A stretch of DNA of 64,000 nt from Ursus arctos. Taxonomy: Eukaryota; Chordata; Mammalia; Carnivora; Ursidae. How positions within the stretch are numbered: position 1 is the stretch's first letter; each line of letters opens with the position of its first letter. The DNA lies in the NCBI RefSeq assembly GCF_023065955.2, contig NW_026622808.1:50976475-51040474 (forward strand), written 5' to 3'. The translations under genes were made by a program, and so were the position numbers. The notes below the pieces were generated by a model. That model was not told where the DNA came from, did no database searches, and saw only the letters and a program-made list of their open reading frames with translations. Of this stretch, positions 1-11,819 are shown in pieces.

Positions 1-100
1 CAGGTTCAGGAATCAAGACCATGATTTTTTTGCTTCTGTCTTTGCTTGGCTGCATCACAAAGACAAGGATTCATCATGAAGCATTTAAGATGTCGGTTGG

Positions 101-290
101 GGGGCACCTGGGTGGCTCAGTCAGCTAAGCATCTGCCTTCAGCTCCGGTCATGATCCCAGGGTTCTGGGATCAAGCCCACATCGGGCTCCCTGCACAGCA
201 GAGAGCCTGCTTCTCTCTCTCCTGCTGCTGCTCCCCCTGCTTGTTCTCTCTCTCTCCCTCTCAAATAAATAAATCAAATATTTTTTTTTA
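101..290 (+). mobile_element. SINEC, older subfamily
   Basis: tRNA-derived carnivore SINE. It starts at GGGGCACCTGGGTGGCTCAG, has the CT-rich middle (TCTCTCTCTCC), and ends in AAATAAATAAATC plus a short T/A tail. A near-perfect 14-bp target-site duplication (AAGATGTCGGTTGG at 87-100 and AAGATGTCGATTGG at 291-304) marks both ends. A short antisense open frame across it (149-394) is a by-product, not a gene. Confidence 0.95.
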
Positions 291-304
291 AAGATGTCGA
301 TTGG

Positions 305-1735
305 AAGCCTCACCTTCACGTTTTCCCACCTTAGCAATCCAAGTGGAATAAGAGCTTCTTTATCCCAATATTCATATACCAGTTTGTGGAGCACAGAGCT
401 CTAAGGTTGGCTGAACCTGGGTCATTGTCCATCTTGCTGACCACATTGGCAAAGATACAAGGCACTTTTATCATTGACTATGTCTCTCCTGTCCCCTTCC
501 TCACATCTTCTTAACCTAACTTTTACTATAGCCATGGCTGAGGTAACTAGTTTTTTGTATTTATAAGCAGTGACTGATTTGCCCCAACTGATTTTTCTCC
601 TACTTCAGGGCTTCTGTGTTGCCTAGGCATGAGATAATTTCAGAATAATTCCTGCTGCATAGCCAGGGAGTGCAAGGGTTAACATCCCATTGGACAACTC
701 TTGACCAGCAGAATTTGGGAGCCAGTGAATCAATGGTTTTCTCCTCTGTCCCTCAGACAAACATTCTGAGATGCATTTTCTGTGGATCCTCAGAGGGATT
801 AAGCGCCAGCTGTCCTCAGTGGTGACTAACTCAAGACACACCCTACGACTGAGTGCCTTTCCTTCTTTCTTTTTTCTCCCTCCCTACCCCCAGTCCTCTT
901 CCTGAGATCATTTCCTTCATTTTGGTTCTGCTTTCTGGGGAGAATCCAGGTGAAGACAGGGATTTTCTCAAAGGAATATAGCCTTCTTAGACAAAAGACA
1001 ACCTATGTGTCTTCAACTCCATGAGTCATTGACTTCAGGCACATTACCAGCAGCCTATAGAAAACTTGAATGTGGCATTTCAGAATGCCACATAACTGCT
1101 TATTTTCATATGGACTGATTTACCACTAAATTCTAATTAAATATGAGGCTGATTATTAGGTAGAAGACAAGTTAGGAAAGCAAATATGAAAAATATTTCC
1201 CTATATACTGTAAAGGAACAGAAATGATTTACAGTATGATGGGAGCCCTCCAGCTACTGGGGAATCGATGTGTGATAATCATGTTAAAGTGATAGTAAAT
1301 ATGGCTATTAATTTATACAACCTCACTAAAGCCTGAGCCATTTTTTAAAATGATCTTCTGGGTTACACCCAGGGTCAAGGAATAAGATAAAATGTTTTGT
1401 GTTTGGATGTCTAAACTTGACCCATTTGGACAGTCTTATTTTTCTAAGGAATATTTTAAATTCCCTTTTTTTTTAAATTGTTGTCCTACCTCTAAGAGCT
1501 TTTGAAATTACTGTTCTTCTTTTATTACCTAAACAATTTCAATTTTGGGAGCTACTTTAAAAATACATATTCATTTTATACATATATCAAATAATTTAGC
1601 CTTTACACTTTACCAAAAGTAGTACTATTAGTATGACAAATGCATATCTTTAAAAAGCTACGTGATGATTCCGAACGGCTGTACAATCATCATCTGTATG
1701 CTTCATACTGTGTCTTCTGATTTTTCGTACTTCCG
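305..1735. other. Unique intergenic sequence
   Basis: No repeat or gene is recognised here. A perfect 10-bp inverted repeat with a 4-nt loop lies at 1070-1093. The two open frames of 60-75 codons have no recognisable protein content. Confidence 0.5.
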
Positions 1736-1739
1736 CTGT

Positions 1740-1845
1740 TTCTCCATTAAATTGTAGTCATCCTGAGGACAGAGCCTCTCTTCTTTGCATGTCCTTAAGT
1801 TCCTAACAGTGAGTGCTACTCATGGATGGTAAGAAACAAATGTTT
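1740..1845 (+). repeat. L2 LINE 3' fragment (tentative)
   Basis: The order 'attaaattgtag...cctgaggacagagcc...tctttgcatgtcc...cctaacagtgagtgc...aacaaatgtttcatt' follows the L2 3' end pattern (sense strand), heavily diverged. Confidence 0.55.
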
Positions 1846-2460
1846 CATTTATTCATTTTTGTTGATTATAACATAATCACTGTTCTTCATGAAAAAATTA
1901 AGTCATCCTCATTAAAACAATACAAGTAAGTAAAAAGAACAAAATAAAAAATAATCCTACCGTCTAGGGACCATCACTGGTAAAAATTTAGGGTATGTTC
2001 TTCTAGTCTTTTTTTTTTTTTTCTATTTTGCATGCACATACCCACACCACACACACAGATGTGCACTGATACATATGGTGCGTATATAATAAAATGAGAC
2101 CATATTGAACATAATACTTTGGTGCCTTGATACTTGTATGTTTCTAGTACCTTATTGGATTTTTGTACTTAAAAGTTAAAAATTAAGCCTCACTGTAATT
2201 AGAACAATTAATTAAAAATATGTAAAGAAAAATTATTTCCCCACCCTCTTCTAATCCACATCTCTGAAGTAAGAATTACAATATGGTGTCTAGCCTTTTA
2301 TACCTTCTACTGTATGTTCCTACAGACAGAAACAGCCACAGACACATACAGATGTATAAGGTTTTAACTCATTAACTGCATATTCACACACTCTGGATCA
2401 TAATATGGGAAACTGCGTTTAGAAATGTCAGCATTTCGCTTCCAGTAATTTGACTGATAA
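1846..2460. other. AT-rich sequence with L1M-like scraps
   Basis: Parts of 1950-2160 and 2230-2420 (for example 'ggaccatcactgg...ttcttctagtcttttt...tgcatgcacatac...aaaatgagaccatattgaacataat') resemble old L1 3'-region sequence. Divergence is too high to name a family or strand. The rest shows nothing recognisable. Confidence 0.35.
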
Positions 2461-2475
2461 GACTAGCTGAGCTAA

Positions 2476-2680
2476 GGGGCGCCTGGATGGCACAGCGGTT
2501 AAGCGTCTGCCTTCGGCTCAGGGCGTGATCCTGGCGTTCTGGGATCGAGCCCCACATCAGGCTCCTCCGCTATGAACCTGCTTCTTCCTCTCCCACTCCC
2601 CCTGCTTGTGTTCCCTCTCTCGCTGGCTGTCTCTATCTCTGTCAAATAAATAAATAAAATCTTTAAAAAAAAAAAAAAAA
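2476..2680 (+). mobile_element. SINEC1, young ursid-type
   Basis: Full-length young carnivore SINE with head GGGGCGCCTGGATGGCACAG, body through the 'ctcgctggctgtctctatctctgtc' segment, (AAAT)n and a 17-A tail. It is flanked by a perfect 15-bp duplication GACTAGCTGAGCTAA at 2461-2475 and 2681-2695, so the insertion is recent. The antisense frame at 2499-2741 reads through it and recurs in other copies; it should not be called a gene. Confidence 0.98.
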
Positions 2681-2695
2681 GACTAGCTGAGCTAA

Positions 2696-4654
2696 AATTA
2701 CACGAATGTTGGTAAATACAACATTTACTTATATTCCTCATTAGACTACTTTTATCTGTACTTAGATTCTCAATCTACGTGGTCAGTCTGTTTTAGGAAA
2801 CATCTCTGGTAAATATGGTTTCTTAGGTAGACAAAGAATAAGGAAATTATTCCTTTTGGGGTCTCTACAGATGAATATCTGTTAAATTCACTGATCACTC
2901 AACATTGAGTAAAATTATTTCCTCTCAAGTGCCAAGGAAATATTTGTTGTTATCTTATTTAGTATGTAGGAAATTGGACTCACATTCTCCCCATTTTTTT
3001 AAAAAAGAACCCATAGGAAAATAACTAGAAAGTTAACGCAATAGTCATTTAAAGAATGAGACACCTGTAAAATTATTAAAAGCATTTAAATTCACTGAGT
3101 CGCTTGTCAAACTTACTTTAGTCTAATTAAATGATTGTTTTCATCACTTCCTAAAATTTATTTTACCCTAGATAAGAGGAAAATATATCAGTCTCCGAAT
3201 AGTATTAAATACTAACCTCATAATGTATCATCAACAAAGTCCTGCTGAATTAATGAATTGTGTGCATGTTTGAAAGTGGGATTGTACTTGTCTAATTGTG
3301 GCATCAGTTGTCATGGCGACTATCAGCCAATCAGTGAATAAACGCCCTGACTTGGCAGTGTTTGGGTGAAGAAAGCTTTGTGCAGTTGTCAGCCTGAGAT
3401 TTATGATGGTAAAACTATATTTGGCGGGCAAATCAATGTGTTCTCTACTCTTTGTGTTTCTGCCCTCATTTTAAGTCAACCCCTTGATATTCAACCAGAA
3501 TATTAAGAGACCCTAGGTCTTTGGAGCAGTTTTGTTATTAATAGATCACTTTTGATAAACTGTATATGGGATGACTAGCTATTTGTATACATAGCCGATG
3601 AAGGCAACCCCTGGTATTTCTTTGTATTTGTAATTGCAAATGTCAGATCTTGAAAGCAAGTGGGTATTAGAGGATATCTTTTTATGTCTACTATTAAAAC
3701 ATGTCGAGTGATCTATAAATTACCCCGCATAGATAAACAGTGGATTAAAATTACGCACACTCATTCTGTCATCACTGTAATATTAATCATTGGAGTTTGG
3801 GTCTTTAATGTTAATATATACCTTTTAGCAGTATATGTCACTACATATTAAATTACATGATAGCTGACAGATTTTTACATCAAAACATTTTTTCTCTCCT
3901 TATGTCATAACATGATAAGAAATAAAGAGTAATTTTTGCTTACATAAGGTATTGTTTAATCTTTGCACATGCTGTTTTTTATTATTTATATTTGTAATAA
4001 ACTAAGATGTTTTTATCAGTACCTGTCTTGTGCACATACATACCCAAACAGGCGGTCAGCATTTTCATTGAATACACAAAGAGCTATACAAAGAAGTGCT
4101 CATAAAATCAATGCTATTTTACCAATTTTTAGTAAAACAAAATTGAAACAAAATACCAACTCTTCTAAGTTATTCGTTTTCTTTCACTTAGAGTGAGTTT
4201 TGAAAAACATTTTTGAGATGAGGAAACACATGACTTATCAGTCCAAAATAGAAAGCCTTACTATATGTCTTACGGTAAAGAGTGATTTAATTATTTTTAC
4301 TTCTTATAAATTCTGAATATTCAGGGAAGTATAGATAACTTGCTTATAGTTAGTTGACATAAAATATAGCCACTGAGGAATGAACAGGGCTCGGATGTTA
4401 GTTAATGCCAAAAACAAAACCCATTCTACAAGTCCACCGTCATCCTTATTTTTCTACGTGCTATTGCACGAGTCCATTGTAGACGTGAATCTTGAGTGGA
4501 GTGAACACAAAGCAAGGTAATGCTTTGTGAAGAGTAGGCAAATCAATGAACCAAACTTTCTTTTGCTACCACCCGTTAGAATAAATTAAAAGTAGATCTG
4601 TCTCCATTAGACTGTGATTCGATTATAATTTTTTGGTTATTGTGATTATGTGTT
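2696..4654. other. Long unique stretch
   Basis: No repeats recognised across nearly 2 kb. It contains the X-box/CCAAT pair at 3307-3334 and a 9-bp perfect inverted repeat with a 6-nt loop at 4506-4529 (CACAAAGCA...TGCTTTGTG). The open frames at 3231-3431, 3660-3851 and 3963-4196 show no known protein. Confidence 0.5.
3307..3334 (+). promoter_or_regulatory. Candidate RFX X-box plus CCAAT box
   Basis: GTTGTCATGGCGAC (3307-3320) is an inverted-repeat X-box of the kind bound by RFX factors. CAGCCAATCAG (3324-3334) fits the NF-Y CCAAT consensus. The two lie 3 bp apart in a block that is less AT-rich than its surroundings and has no recognisable repeat. Binding is inferred from motif match only. 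Confidence 0.4.
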
Positions 4655-4765
4655 TGTCTCCTTTATTAGACTCTGAGACCCACAAGGGCAGGAACAATAT
4701 CATATTCATCACTGTATGTTTAGCATTTTGAACATGCTCAGCCCTCAAAAAATTTGAATATAGAT
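4655..4765 (+). repeat. L2 LINE 3' fragment
   Basis: The string of blocks 'ctcctttattagactctgagacccacaagggcagg', '...catcactgtatgtttagca...' and '...tgctcagccctcaaaaaatttgaatatag' follows the L2 3' end (sense), about 110 bp. Confidence 0.65.
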
Positions 4766-7700
4766 TAAGTTGCTTTTTCAGAATTTATTTATGGAAGTTG
4801 AGAATATGTGGCTTTGTTAGTTTTTTTTTCTTCTCACAGTGTCTTTACTTCAAACAAATTCAATTAATCATATAAAAATTACCCTTCCTCTGATTGGTAT
4901 CAAAAATAAATTCATGAAAATGAGGGAATGAAAGTCTTAAGAGCTAACTAGAAAGATTCAAAATAATGTCGCATATTAATAATTATTAATTTTTAAGATT
5001 TTTCAATTGTATTTTGAAAATAATATTATCAGAATATCCAGAGAGACTTAACATGGTGTAGCAACAATAACTTTTACTTTTGAATCAATTTCCAATCCCT
5101 GAGACATTTTTCACGTATATTTACTCATATCCTTGTTCTGATTGTACAGATAAGGAATCTAAGGGACAGCAAATTTAAAGAACTTGCTTAAAAATAGAAT
5201 AAATCATTTGGCTTCCAAATCTAGTCATCTTTCTACTATCAAAAAAAAATTTAAAATTTCCTATCTCATATATCTGTATTTCTTTACAAATAACATGTTG
5301 GATTAAAAACAAATAAGCATGGCAGATTTAGTAGTATGCCACAGTTTTTTTTAATTTTAAAATCCCAAGTCCCAAGATCTCTTTTCATAATAGGTTTACA
5401 ATAACCAACACCATTTTCCATCTTGGAAAGAATAAATTCTACAGACTGTAGTAGGCTTTTAAGTAACATGTGATATCGTCAAGAACATGTACATGGCAAA
5501 AATGTCTCTCTTGGAGCATAAAATCCTTGGCCTAGAGGCTCTGAGAGTTTATCAGTGCTGTGGGACGTATTTATTGCTGTGTACACACACCTCTACAATG
5601 AATGAACAGCTTGCAGCTCGTTTCACCTACCTGATGACCTAGACGCAGAACTAGGGAGTACCAATAAAACACTCAGTCTACCACAGCCACTGTTTACATT
5701 TGTTTATTTGTCTTGATAGCTCACATTATTTTCCTTGGTTTCTGTTCTATTTGAAATGCATGGCTTACTTTTTGATTTATTCATTCTCTGCCACTGTCAA
5801 CCTTGACATAGAATTTATTATCCCTTCTGAAAGCTAATACTTGAACATTTAACAGGGTTTATACTCACTATGCCAGCTGGTATTCTTAACAACCAAAACA
5901 TTTTATCCCTGAAAATATCGTTGATGCCTTTTAAATTAGCCTCCATACTGTATTCCCCTACGTAGGGACTATAGGAGCTCTTCAAAGAGAACGGAAGTAG
6001 GCAGTAGTAAAAGTCACTTGTTGTATTAGTCATTATGTTTCAAGGGGTTTCTCCACTCTGCAAAAACTTGGAAAGTGAAATCCGGTATGTACAGTATAAA
6101 CTTACAAGTCATTAATAATTTATGTGACTACAAAGAATAATAAAAGTTTTTATTTAGATCTACTTTGGGCATACTCAATAACTTAAACACACATGAAGAC
6201 ACTTGATAAATTCCTTTGTTTTATTTCAAAATATGCATTGACTATAAAACAACATTGATACAACTGGTTAACTTTATAACCTATTTCTATTTTGCTATAT
6301 AAATAATTGAAATAAGCATCTCTAGACCCTCTAATAAAAAGTATTGTCATTGCCACACACACCCAGAAAAAGTCAACTATTAGTATATAGAAATTATAAT
6401 GGTTTACTGATTTGAGTTTAAAATATAATTCCTGTGTATAGGAGTTTAGATTTAAGAGTTTCCTTAGTAATTAGTGATATACGGCATTTATGGAGTTAAA
6501 CTTTTCTGCATAAATTCAAAACCTGTTCCCATTTTCTGGGTCATCCTGATAATTTTGCTTTCCTGCTATTCTTCCATTATTTATCCTCTTTCAATGTCTC
6601 AGAACTATTTTAAGGGTAGATTTTTAAAAGGAAGGAGTGAAAAGGGAAATATGACTCACTCTTCAGTGATTTGATTAAGAAAAGAGGAAAAAAAGTCTTT
6701 CCAAACTGATTGACAAATTCCAACAATTGTAGTCAAACTGGGAACAATTTATAGACTTGGAATATTTCTTTTGCTTTATTTTAGTTTAAAAATTATAATG
6801 TTATTAGTTACATTTAAAGTCTTGATTAGGTTTTTTCCATATGAAAGTATAAACTCCGTGGTTTCTTAGTGAAAAGTTCAAAAGTTGTGAATTTAGGCAC
6901 ACTAATAAGCTATCTTGATAAGAATTAAGCAGTATTTTGTCTGAATTACACAGTGGTGATAAGTGAATTGCAAATTTTTTCAGTCTAGGTTTTAATAGGA
7001 CTTTGGGATTCCATGTATATATTTTTTTTTCCCTCACTGATACTCCATTCTCTAAAATTCAAACGACCAAAATGTTGTGGATTTATTTACGGAGGTTGCT
7101 ACTCTGTAATATTATCTTCTTCAGAAAAATTGAAAATTAAATCTAGCAATACATAATGTGCTGCTGGCTGTGGACCTTTCTTTTGAAAATAGAGCAGTCT
7201 CCAGACCAATTGCAAGTGAAGTTCACCACATCCGATTCGTGTGCTTGCTTGCTTGCTTTCTTTATATATATGAATTTATGTGTCATTTCGGGGGACCATG
7301 CAAAGTATAGCATTTCAATTATGTGAAATCATCTATTTGAGATGATATTACAGGTAGCTTTTTTCTTTTGTTCATGTTTAGTCAAAATTATTTTTTTAAT
7401 AATTTGATAAAATTGCCAAAAAAAATCATGTTTCTTTGAATATTACCCTTAAGGAAGTTAAGGTGTTATTGTCATGAGGCAATTCCTTTTATGTAATTTG
7501 AAATGCACAGCAATGGGTGAGAAAATTTCCGTTGTTTAGAAGGAAGATCATTTGATATAAGAAAACAAGGATGGATTAAAATTATGAATTATGAGTCTTC
7601 GCATTTAATATTAGAGTGATCAGCCATTCAACTTCACTAAAAAGTATGTGTTGTGTATGGTTTTGTTTCGTTTGTTTTGTTTTGTTTTCGGTATTGATGT

Positions 7701-7865
7701 TGCTAGGGTTTTCTTAACCAAATTTAATTTAGGATGTATTTCTGAAATAATGTCCTTCTCTGTTAGAATGACTTCCCTTGAATTTACAGTTTTTAGCCTA
7801 GTTTTAACCTAATTGTCTACTCTTCACACTAACTGTTATAAACAATGTTCTATTATTAAAGAAAA
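4766..7865. other. 3.1 kb unique AT-rich stretch
   Basis: No mobile element or gene recognised. It includes short frames (5284-5469, 5818-6033, 6474-6674, 6804-7037) without protein similarity I know. The segment around 5540-5660 (E-box-like CACCTACCTG) is less AT-rich and looks unlike a repeat. Confidence 0.45.
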
Positions 7866-7869
7866 CTTA

Positions 7870-8009
7870 CTGGAATCCAGATGGCTGAGCACCCCCACTC
7901 AGAACTCTGATTTTAATAGAATTGAAATTAGGCCCAAGAAATTCCATTTCTAACAAGTTCTGGATTGATGCTAATTGTCTAGTCCAGGCTTTGACTTTGA
8001 AAACTACTG
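7870..8009 (+). mobile_element. MER3-like DNA transposon, 5' truncated
   Basis: The segment runs from 'ccccactcagaactctgatttt' through 'ccatttctaacaagttc...gatgctaat' and ends in TTTGAAAACTACTG, the right terminal inverted repeat of hAT-type MER3 elements. It is a non-autonomous fossil. The family name is from memory. Confidence 0.6.
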
Positions 8010-8089
8010 AGTTCAACAGTTTATGTTTGAACATCAGAATGATGGAGAATCTATTCTGAGCATCCATACCAAGGAACCAGAAAAAGAAT

Positions 8090-8540
8090 AGCAACTTAAA
8101 ACAAAAAGAGAAAGAAGAATAAAGCTAAGAGCAGAAATTAACTTAAGTAGAAAAAATAAAATGAAATGCAGAGGATCAACTGGACCCAAAATTCTTTCTT
8201 TAAAAACAAACTTGATAAAGCCTCAACAAATCTGAACAACAGAAAGAGAGAAGACACAAAAACTTAATTTCAGAAATGAACAAAGGAACATCACTATATA
8301 TATCCCAAAGATAATAACGGTATTTTGAAAAATTGCATGCTAATTAATTTGAAACTTTAGATAAAATGTTAAAGTTCTCAGAAAAACACAGCCATTTTAT
8401 TCTGACACAGGAAGAAATTGAAAGTCCTAGATCTATTTTAGAGATTGAAGGCATAAATCAAAAATTCCAACAAAGAAAACTCCAAGCTAATATGAAGCCA
8501 CTAGGTTCATTTAAAGAAGAAATACAGTTTTAAACAAATA
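8090..8540 (+). mobile_element. L1 ORF2 fragment, decayed
   Basis: The sense-strand order matches the middle of L1 ORF2 (endonuclease/RT junction): 'aagagagaagacacaaa', 'atttcagaaatgaacaaagga', 'gacacaggaagaaattgaaag', 'aattccaacaaagaaaactcca', 'catttaaagaagaaatac'. It is riddled with stops and frameshifts, so no product is possible. Confidence 0.75.
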
Positions 8541-8559
8541 CCCCCAAAGAATCAATCTG

Positions 8560-9725
8560 TTCTTATTTCACTCTTTTTCTTAAAAGAGTTTTGCTGGGTT
8601 TACAATTCTAGAAGTAAATATACTTTACTTTCCTGCTTCTGCTGCTGCTGAGACCTCTGCTGTCAGTCTGATTTGCATTCATTTGATCTGTCCTTTCTCT
8701 GGAGCTCCTCTTCAGACCTTTTCTTTAGACATTGGTGTCATGTACTTTCACCACGGTTGTCCTGATGTTTGTTTGTTTGTTTGTTTGTTTTTCCTCTGCA
8801 TTTTATATATTGTGCTTTTCATATCTGTGAATTCATGTATTTTGTATGTTGTAGAAAAGTCTCAGACATTTCTATTCTTCACCATCATCTCTGGTCCGTT
8901 TCTCTAGGACTCCCACTGCGAATGTACTATACCTTAGAACTGTGTTCTCCATGTATCTTAACTTCTCATGGTTTGCACCTCTGTCTCACTGTACTACATT
9001 TGAGTAGTTCCTTTGGATCTGTCTTTTAGTTCCCTAGTGCTCCTTCAACAGTATCTAATCTATAGTATCATCCGTTCACTGAATTTAATTTTTCAAGAGT
9101 TACCTTTTTTATTTGTAAAAATTCAGTTTGGGTGGTCATTCTTGGTAATTTGTTATTGTTTCCCCTTTTTTATTCTACTTTTAATTTATTGTAACTTTTA
9201 TCAGTAATTTATATTCTATGTCTGAAAATTCCACGATCTCCACATTTCAGGTGGGGTCTGAACCTTCATTGTTTGTGCCAACTCTCATTCTCACTGCCAT
9301 ATTTCACTTTGGTGATTTCCTTTCTTTTGGGAGCTAAAATTTTATTGAATTTAACCTATAAAAGTACCAACAGCATACATTTGGGATTTGTTATTCTAGA
9401 GGGGATTTGCAGTTTTGGCATGGAACCACTTTACCACTTTTCAAGTTTACAGCTTAATGCAGGAATCAGAATGTTAGCCCCATCAACATGTAGCAGCCTA
9501 CTGTGAAGCCTCCTGGTGCCAGCACTGGGATTGATATTTATTTCTAGGCCTTCTCTGGCCTTAGTGAAATCAGATGTTTTAGTGTGTCTCTCTCCCTTTC
9601 CTGACAGTCTAGCAATGCATTAAAAATATGCTAGGTGTACATTATGTAGGACTTAGGTTGTACTATAACATACGGGCCCTTCTGGGTATCTGGTCCACCA
9701 TATTACCAGAAGTAAAATCCCAGAA
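8560..9725 (-). mobile_element. HAL1/L1 5' region (ORF1 side), decayed
   Basis: The plus strand reads as the antisense of the HAL1/old-L1 5' half: 'gagttttgctgggtttacaattctag', 'gagacctctgctgtcagtctgattt', 'ttttcaagagttacctttttatttg', 'ttatattctatgtctgaaaattcca', ending near 'ggtccaccatattaccagaagta'. It holds a (GTTT)n tract at 8767-8791. The frames at 8683-9506 lie inside it and are not genes. Confidence 0.7.
8767..8791 (+). repeat. (GTTT)n microsatellite
   Basis: About six GTTT units inside the HAL1/L1 fossil. Confidence 0.95.
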
Positions 9726-10512
9726 GTAACCTTTTCCATCATAGAATATTTGGAAAATCTATCAAATTCAAAATAAAAAATAAATAGTAGCACCCATCAT
9801 GTGCCAGCCAGATGACCCTACTTAATAATTTGGTGAATATCTTTCAAACATACTCACAAAATATAAATCTATATTTTTTTTTGTTTGATAGCATTTTTTA
9901 TACTATTTGGATCAAGGATACTAGATATATGAATCTTATCACACTTTCTTCACTCACCCATGACAGACAGCATCAGTCAACTACTACTTTCCAACCCCTG
10001 GAAGTAGTAACTTCATGTCATGTCATCAAAAAATTATGAGCAACAAGTATGAGTCTATTGGAGTTAGTTAGTATATAAGTTGTTGATCTCCCACCCCTTT
10101 TTTAAAGTTAATAAATAATGTTCACTTATCTTTCAGAGTTTTAGAGATTAAAATCAGTAGAAGAAGCAATTTTATGAAGCTCAAATAAAAAGAATTATAT
10201 TATTTTTAACTAATGAAATATCCAGAGAATGTAGTACAGAGAACATATTTAGGAAATAAAACTGTCACCCCCAAAATAGTAAGTGTCAACACAAATATGG
10301 CATGAGAGGAAAACGTTCCAGGTATCAGAGTGAATTAACATATATATATTATAAATGAGATGTGTTATGCCGCAAATAATCTTCACCCTTAATGAATAAT
10401 ACATCTTTAGTGAATATTTCAAATATATCAAAACTATACTGGCAGTTGGAGGTGCAGAAGAAAGAGACACTCTGTTCTCAAGGGTCTATATTTTAGTTTA
10501 TAACGATTTTAG
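9726..10512. other. AT-rich, largely unassigned
   Basis: A possible old L1M scrap near 9788-10020 is too diverged to name. The short frames at 9812-10039 and 10249-10470 have no recognisable protein. Confidence 0.35.
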
Positions 10513-10515
10513 TTC

Positions 10516-10720
10516 AAAGGGTCAACAAACTACAACCCCAATCTAGCCTGCGTCCTGATATGTAAAGTTTGACTGGAACACAGTCATACCTATCTGTTTA
10601 CATATTGTCTGTCCCTGCTTTTGTGCTAAAACGACAGAGTTGAGTTGTTGTAACATGGAACATATGGCTGAAAATATTTGCTTTCTGAGCCTTTACAGAA
10701 AATGTTTGCTGTTCCCTCTG
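10516..10720. mobile_element. Old DNA-transposon fossil, hAT-like
   Basis: The order is 'gtcaacaaactacaacccc', 'gtaaagtttgactggaacacagtcat', 'tatctgtttacatattgtctgtccctgctttt', 'acgacagagttgagttgttgtaac', 'ctgagcctttacagaaaatgtttgct'. It matches a common mammalian repeat that begins GCAAACTACGGCCC and ends TTTGCCGACCCCTG. I am sure of the repeat but not of its family name. Confidence 0.7.
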
Positions 10721-11500
10721 AGTTAGGGGCTAATTACACCATAAACCATGGTTAAGAGTCAGCAAGAACCTAGGTTTTCCTCATTTCCTGCAGTTTCTCT
10801 GCTGAAAATTCACCTATTTTGCTGCTTCCTCCACCTTCCCCTGCATCCAACTCACTCTGACCCCAAAGTAGCCCCGCCTTAAGGCTTGACTCCTCCTGCA
10901 TACTGCCAAGACCTGCTTGAGGACAAATAACCCCCAGACACCTGTTAAACTGTGGTTGATCTGATCCTATATGATTCAAATCTATCTGTTTTCTTGTATC
11001 CAAATTTAGGACATCTATTTCTATCTCCACACATCCCTCCCCAATTGCTTCCATTAACAGAAACTATAAAAAAGATAAATGACATAGAAGTGCCAAATCT
11101 ACGTTTCCAAAATTAAGATTTCTACATGTGAGAAAAGGAATCTAAGAGAGAGGGTGTTATTTGAGCTACACCTTCAGGGACAAGAGGAATTCTGATAAGT
11201 AGGAAAATTTCCTACTTCGGAAATTTTTTAAGGAAAATTATTATAGTCAAGGAGGATGGCAGAAGCAGAGGGCTAAAGGAAGGAAGATATATAGGGTGGC
11301 CAGAGGCAAAACGAACTCAAAACAAAAACCCAGTGGTCCCGGAGTAAGTAAAAGACCAGTTTAGAAGGTGGAAGACCTTAAAATGAAAAATAACTGGGTT
11401 CCATTTGATGGGCATTGGTGATAGGAGGAATTTGACTGTGGAGACTTGAATACATGCAAAGTCATTTTCTTTAGCAAATTGAAATTGTCAGTGGTGTGGT
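10721..11500. other. Unique sequence
   Basis: No element recognised. An antisense frame of 94 codons at 10770-11054 has no homologue I know and no splice or promoter context. A protein-database search would settle it. Confidence 0.4.
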
Positions 11501-11504
11501 TATG

Positions 11505-11625
11505 CATTATATATATATATATACATATATATATGTATGTGTGTATATATATATATATACACACATACACATATATAATATGTATGTAATATAATATATA
11601 ATATAATATGTATAATATCATACAT
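11505..11625. repeat. AT/GT-rich microsatellite cluster
   Basis: Compound (AT)n, (GTAT)n, (AC)n and (ATAAT)n tract with strong self-complementarity. It explains the low-complexity frame of I and Y residues on the minus strand at 11361-11621. Confidence 0.95.
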
Positions 11626-11654
11626 AATATTATAAGTGTATACTACATATTTTC

Positions 11655-11818
11655 TTACCTGATTCATTCTTTTGAGGGAATGAGGAAACTGAGATTCATT
11701 CAGAGAGGTTTAACAGATTGCCCGAGATCACACAGCAGAAGATGGAGACTCCTGCATTTAAATCCCAGCCAGTCTGATGCTAGGTCCCTGGCCTTACCCA
11801 CTATCCTGTACAGCCTAA
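11655..11818 (+). repeat. MIR SINE
   Basis: Conserved MIR blocks appear in order: 'aatgaggaaactgagattcattcagagagg', 'taacagattgcccgagatcacacagcagaag', 'gagactcctgcatttaaatcccagccagtctgatgc', 'gccttacccactatcctgtac'. Confidence 0.85.
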
Positions 11819-11819
11819 A

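Noticed and set aside
3307..3334. MHC class II-type promoter
   Set aside because: X-box to CCAAT spacing is far too short and no X2 box or nearby coding exon is seen.
8090..9725. Single L1 with a twin-priming inversion
   Set aside because: The plus-strand ORF2 piece and minus-strand 5' piece are in the wrong arrangement and have different textures (L1 versus HAL1-like); two separate fossils fit better.
10770..11054. 94-codon antisense frame in unique sequence
   Set aside because: No known protein, no splice or promoter signals; length is within chance for 64 kb. A protein search could reverse this.
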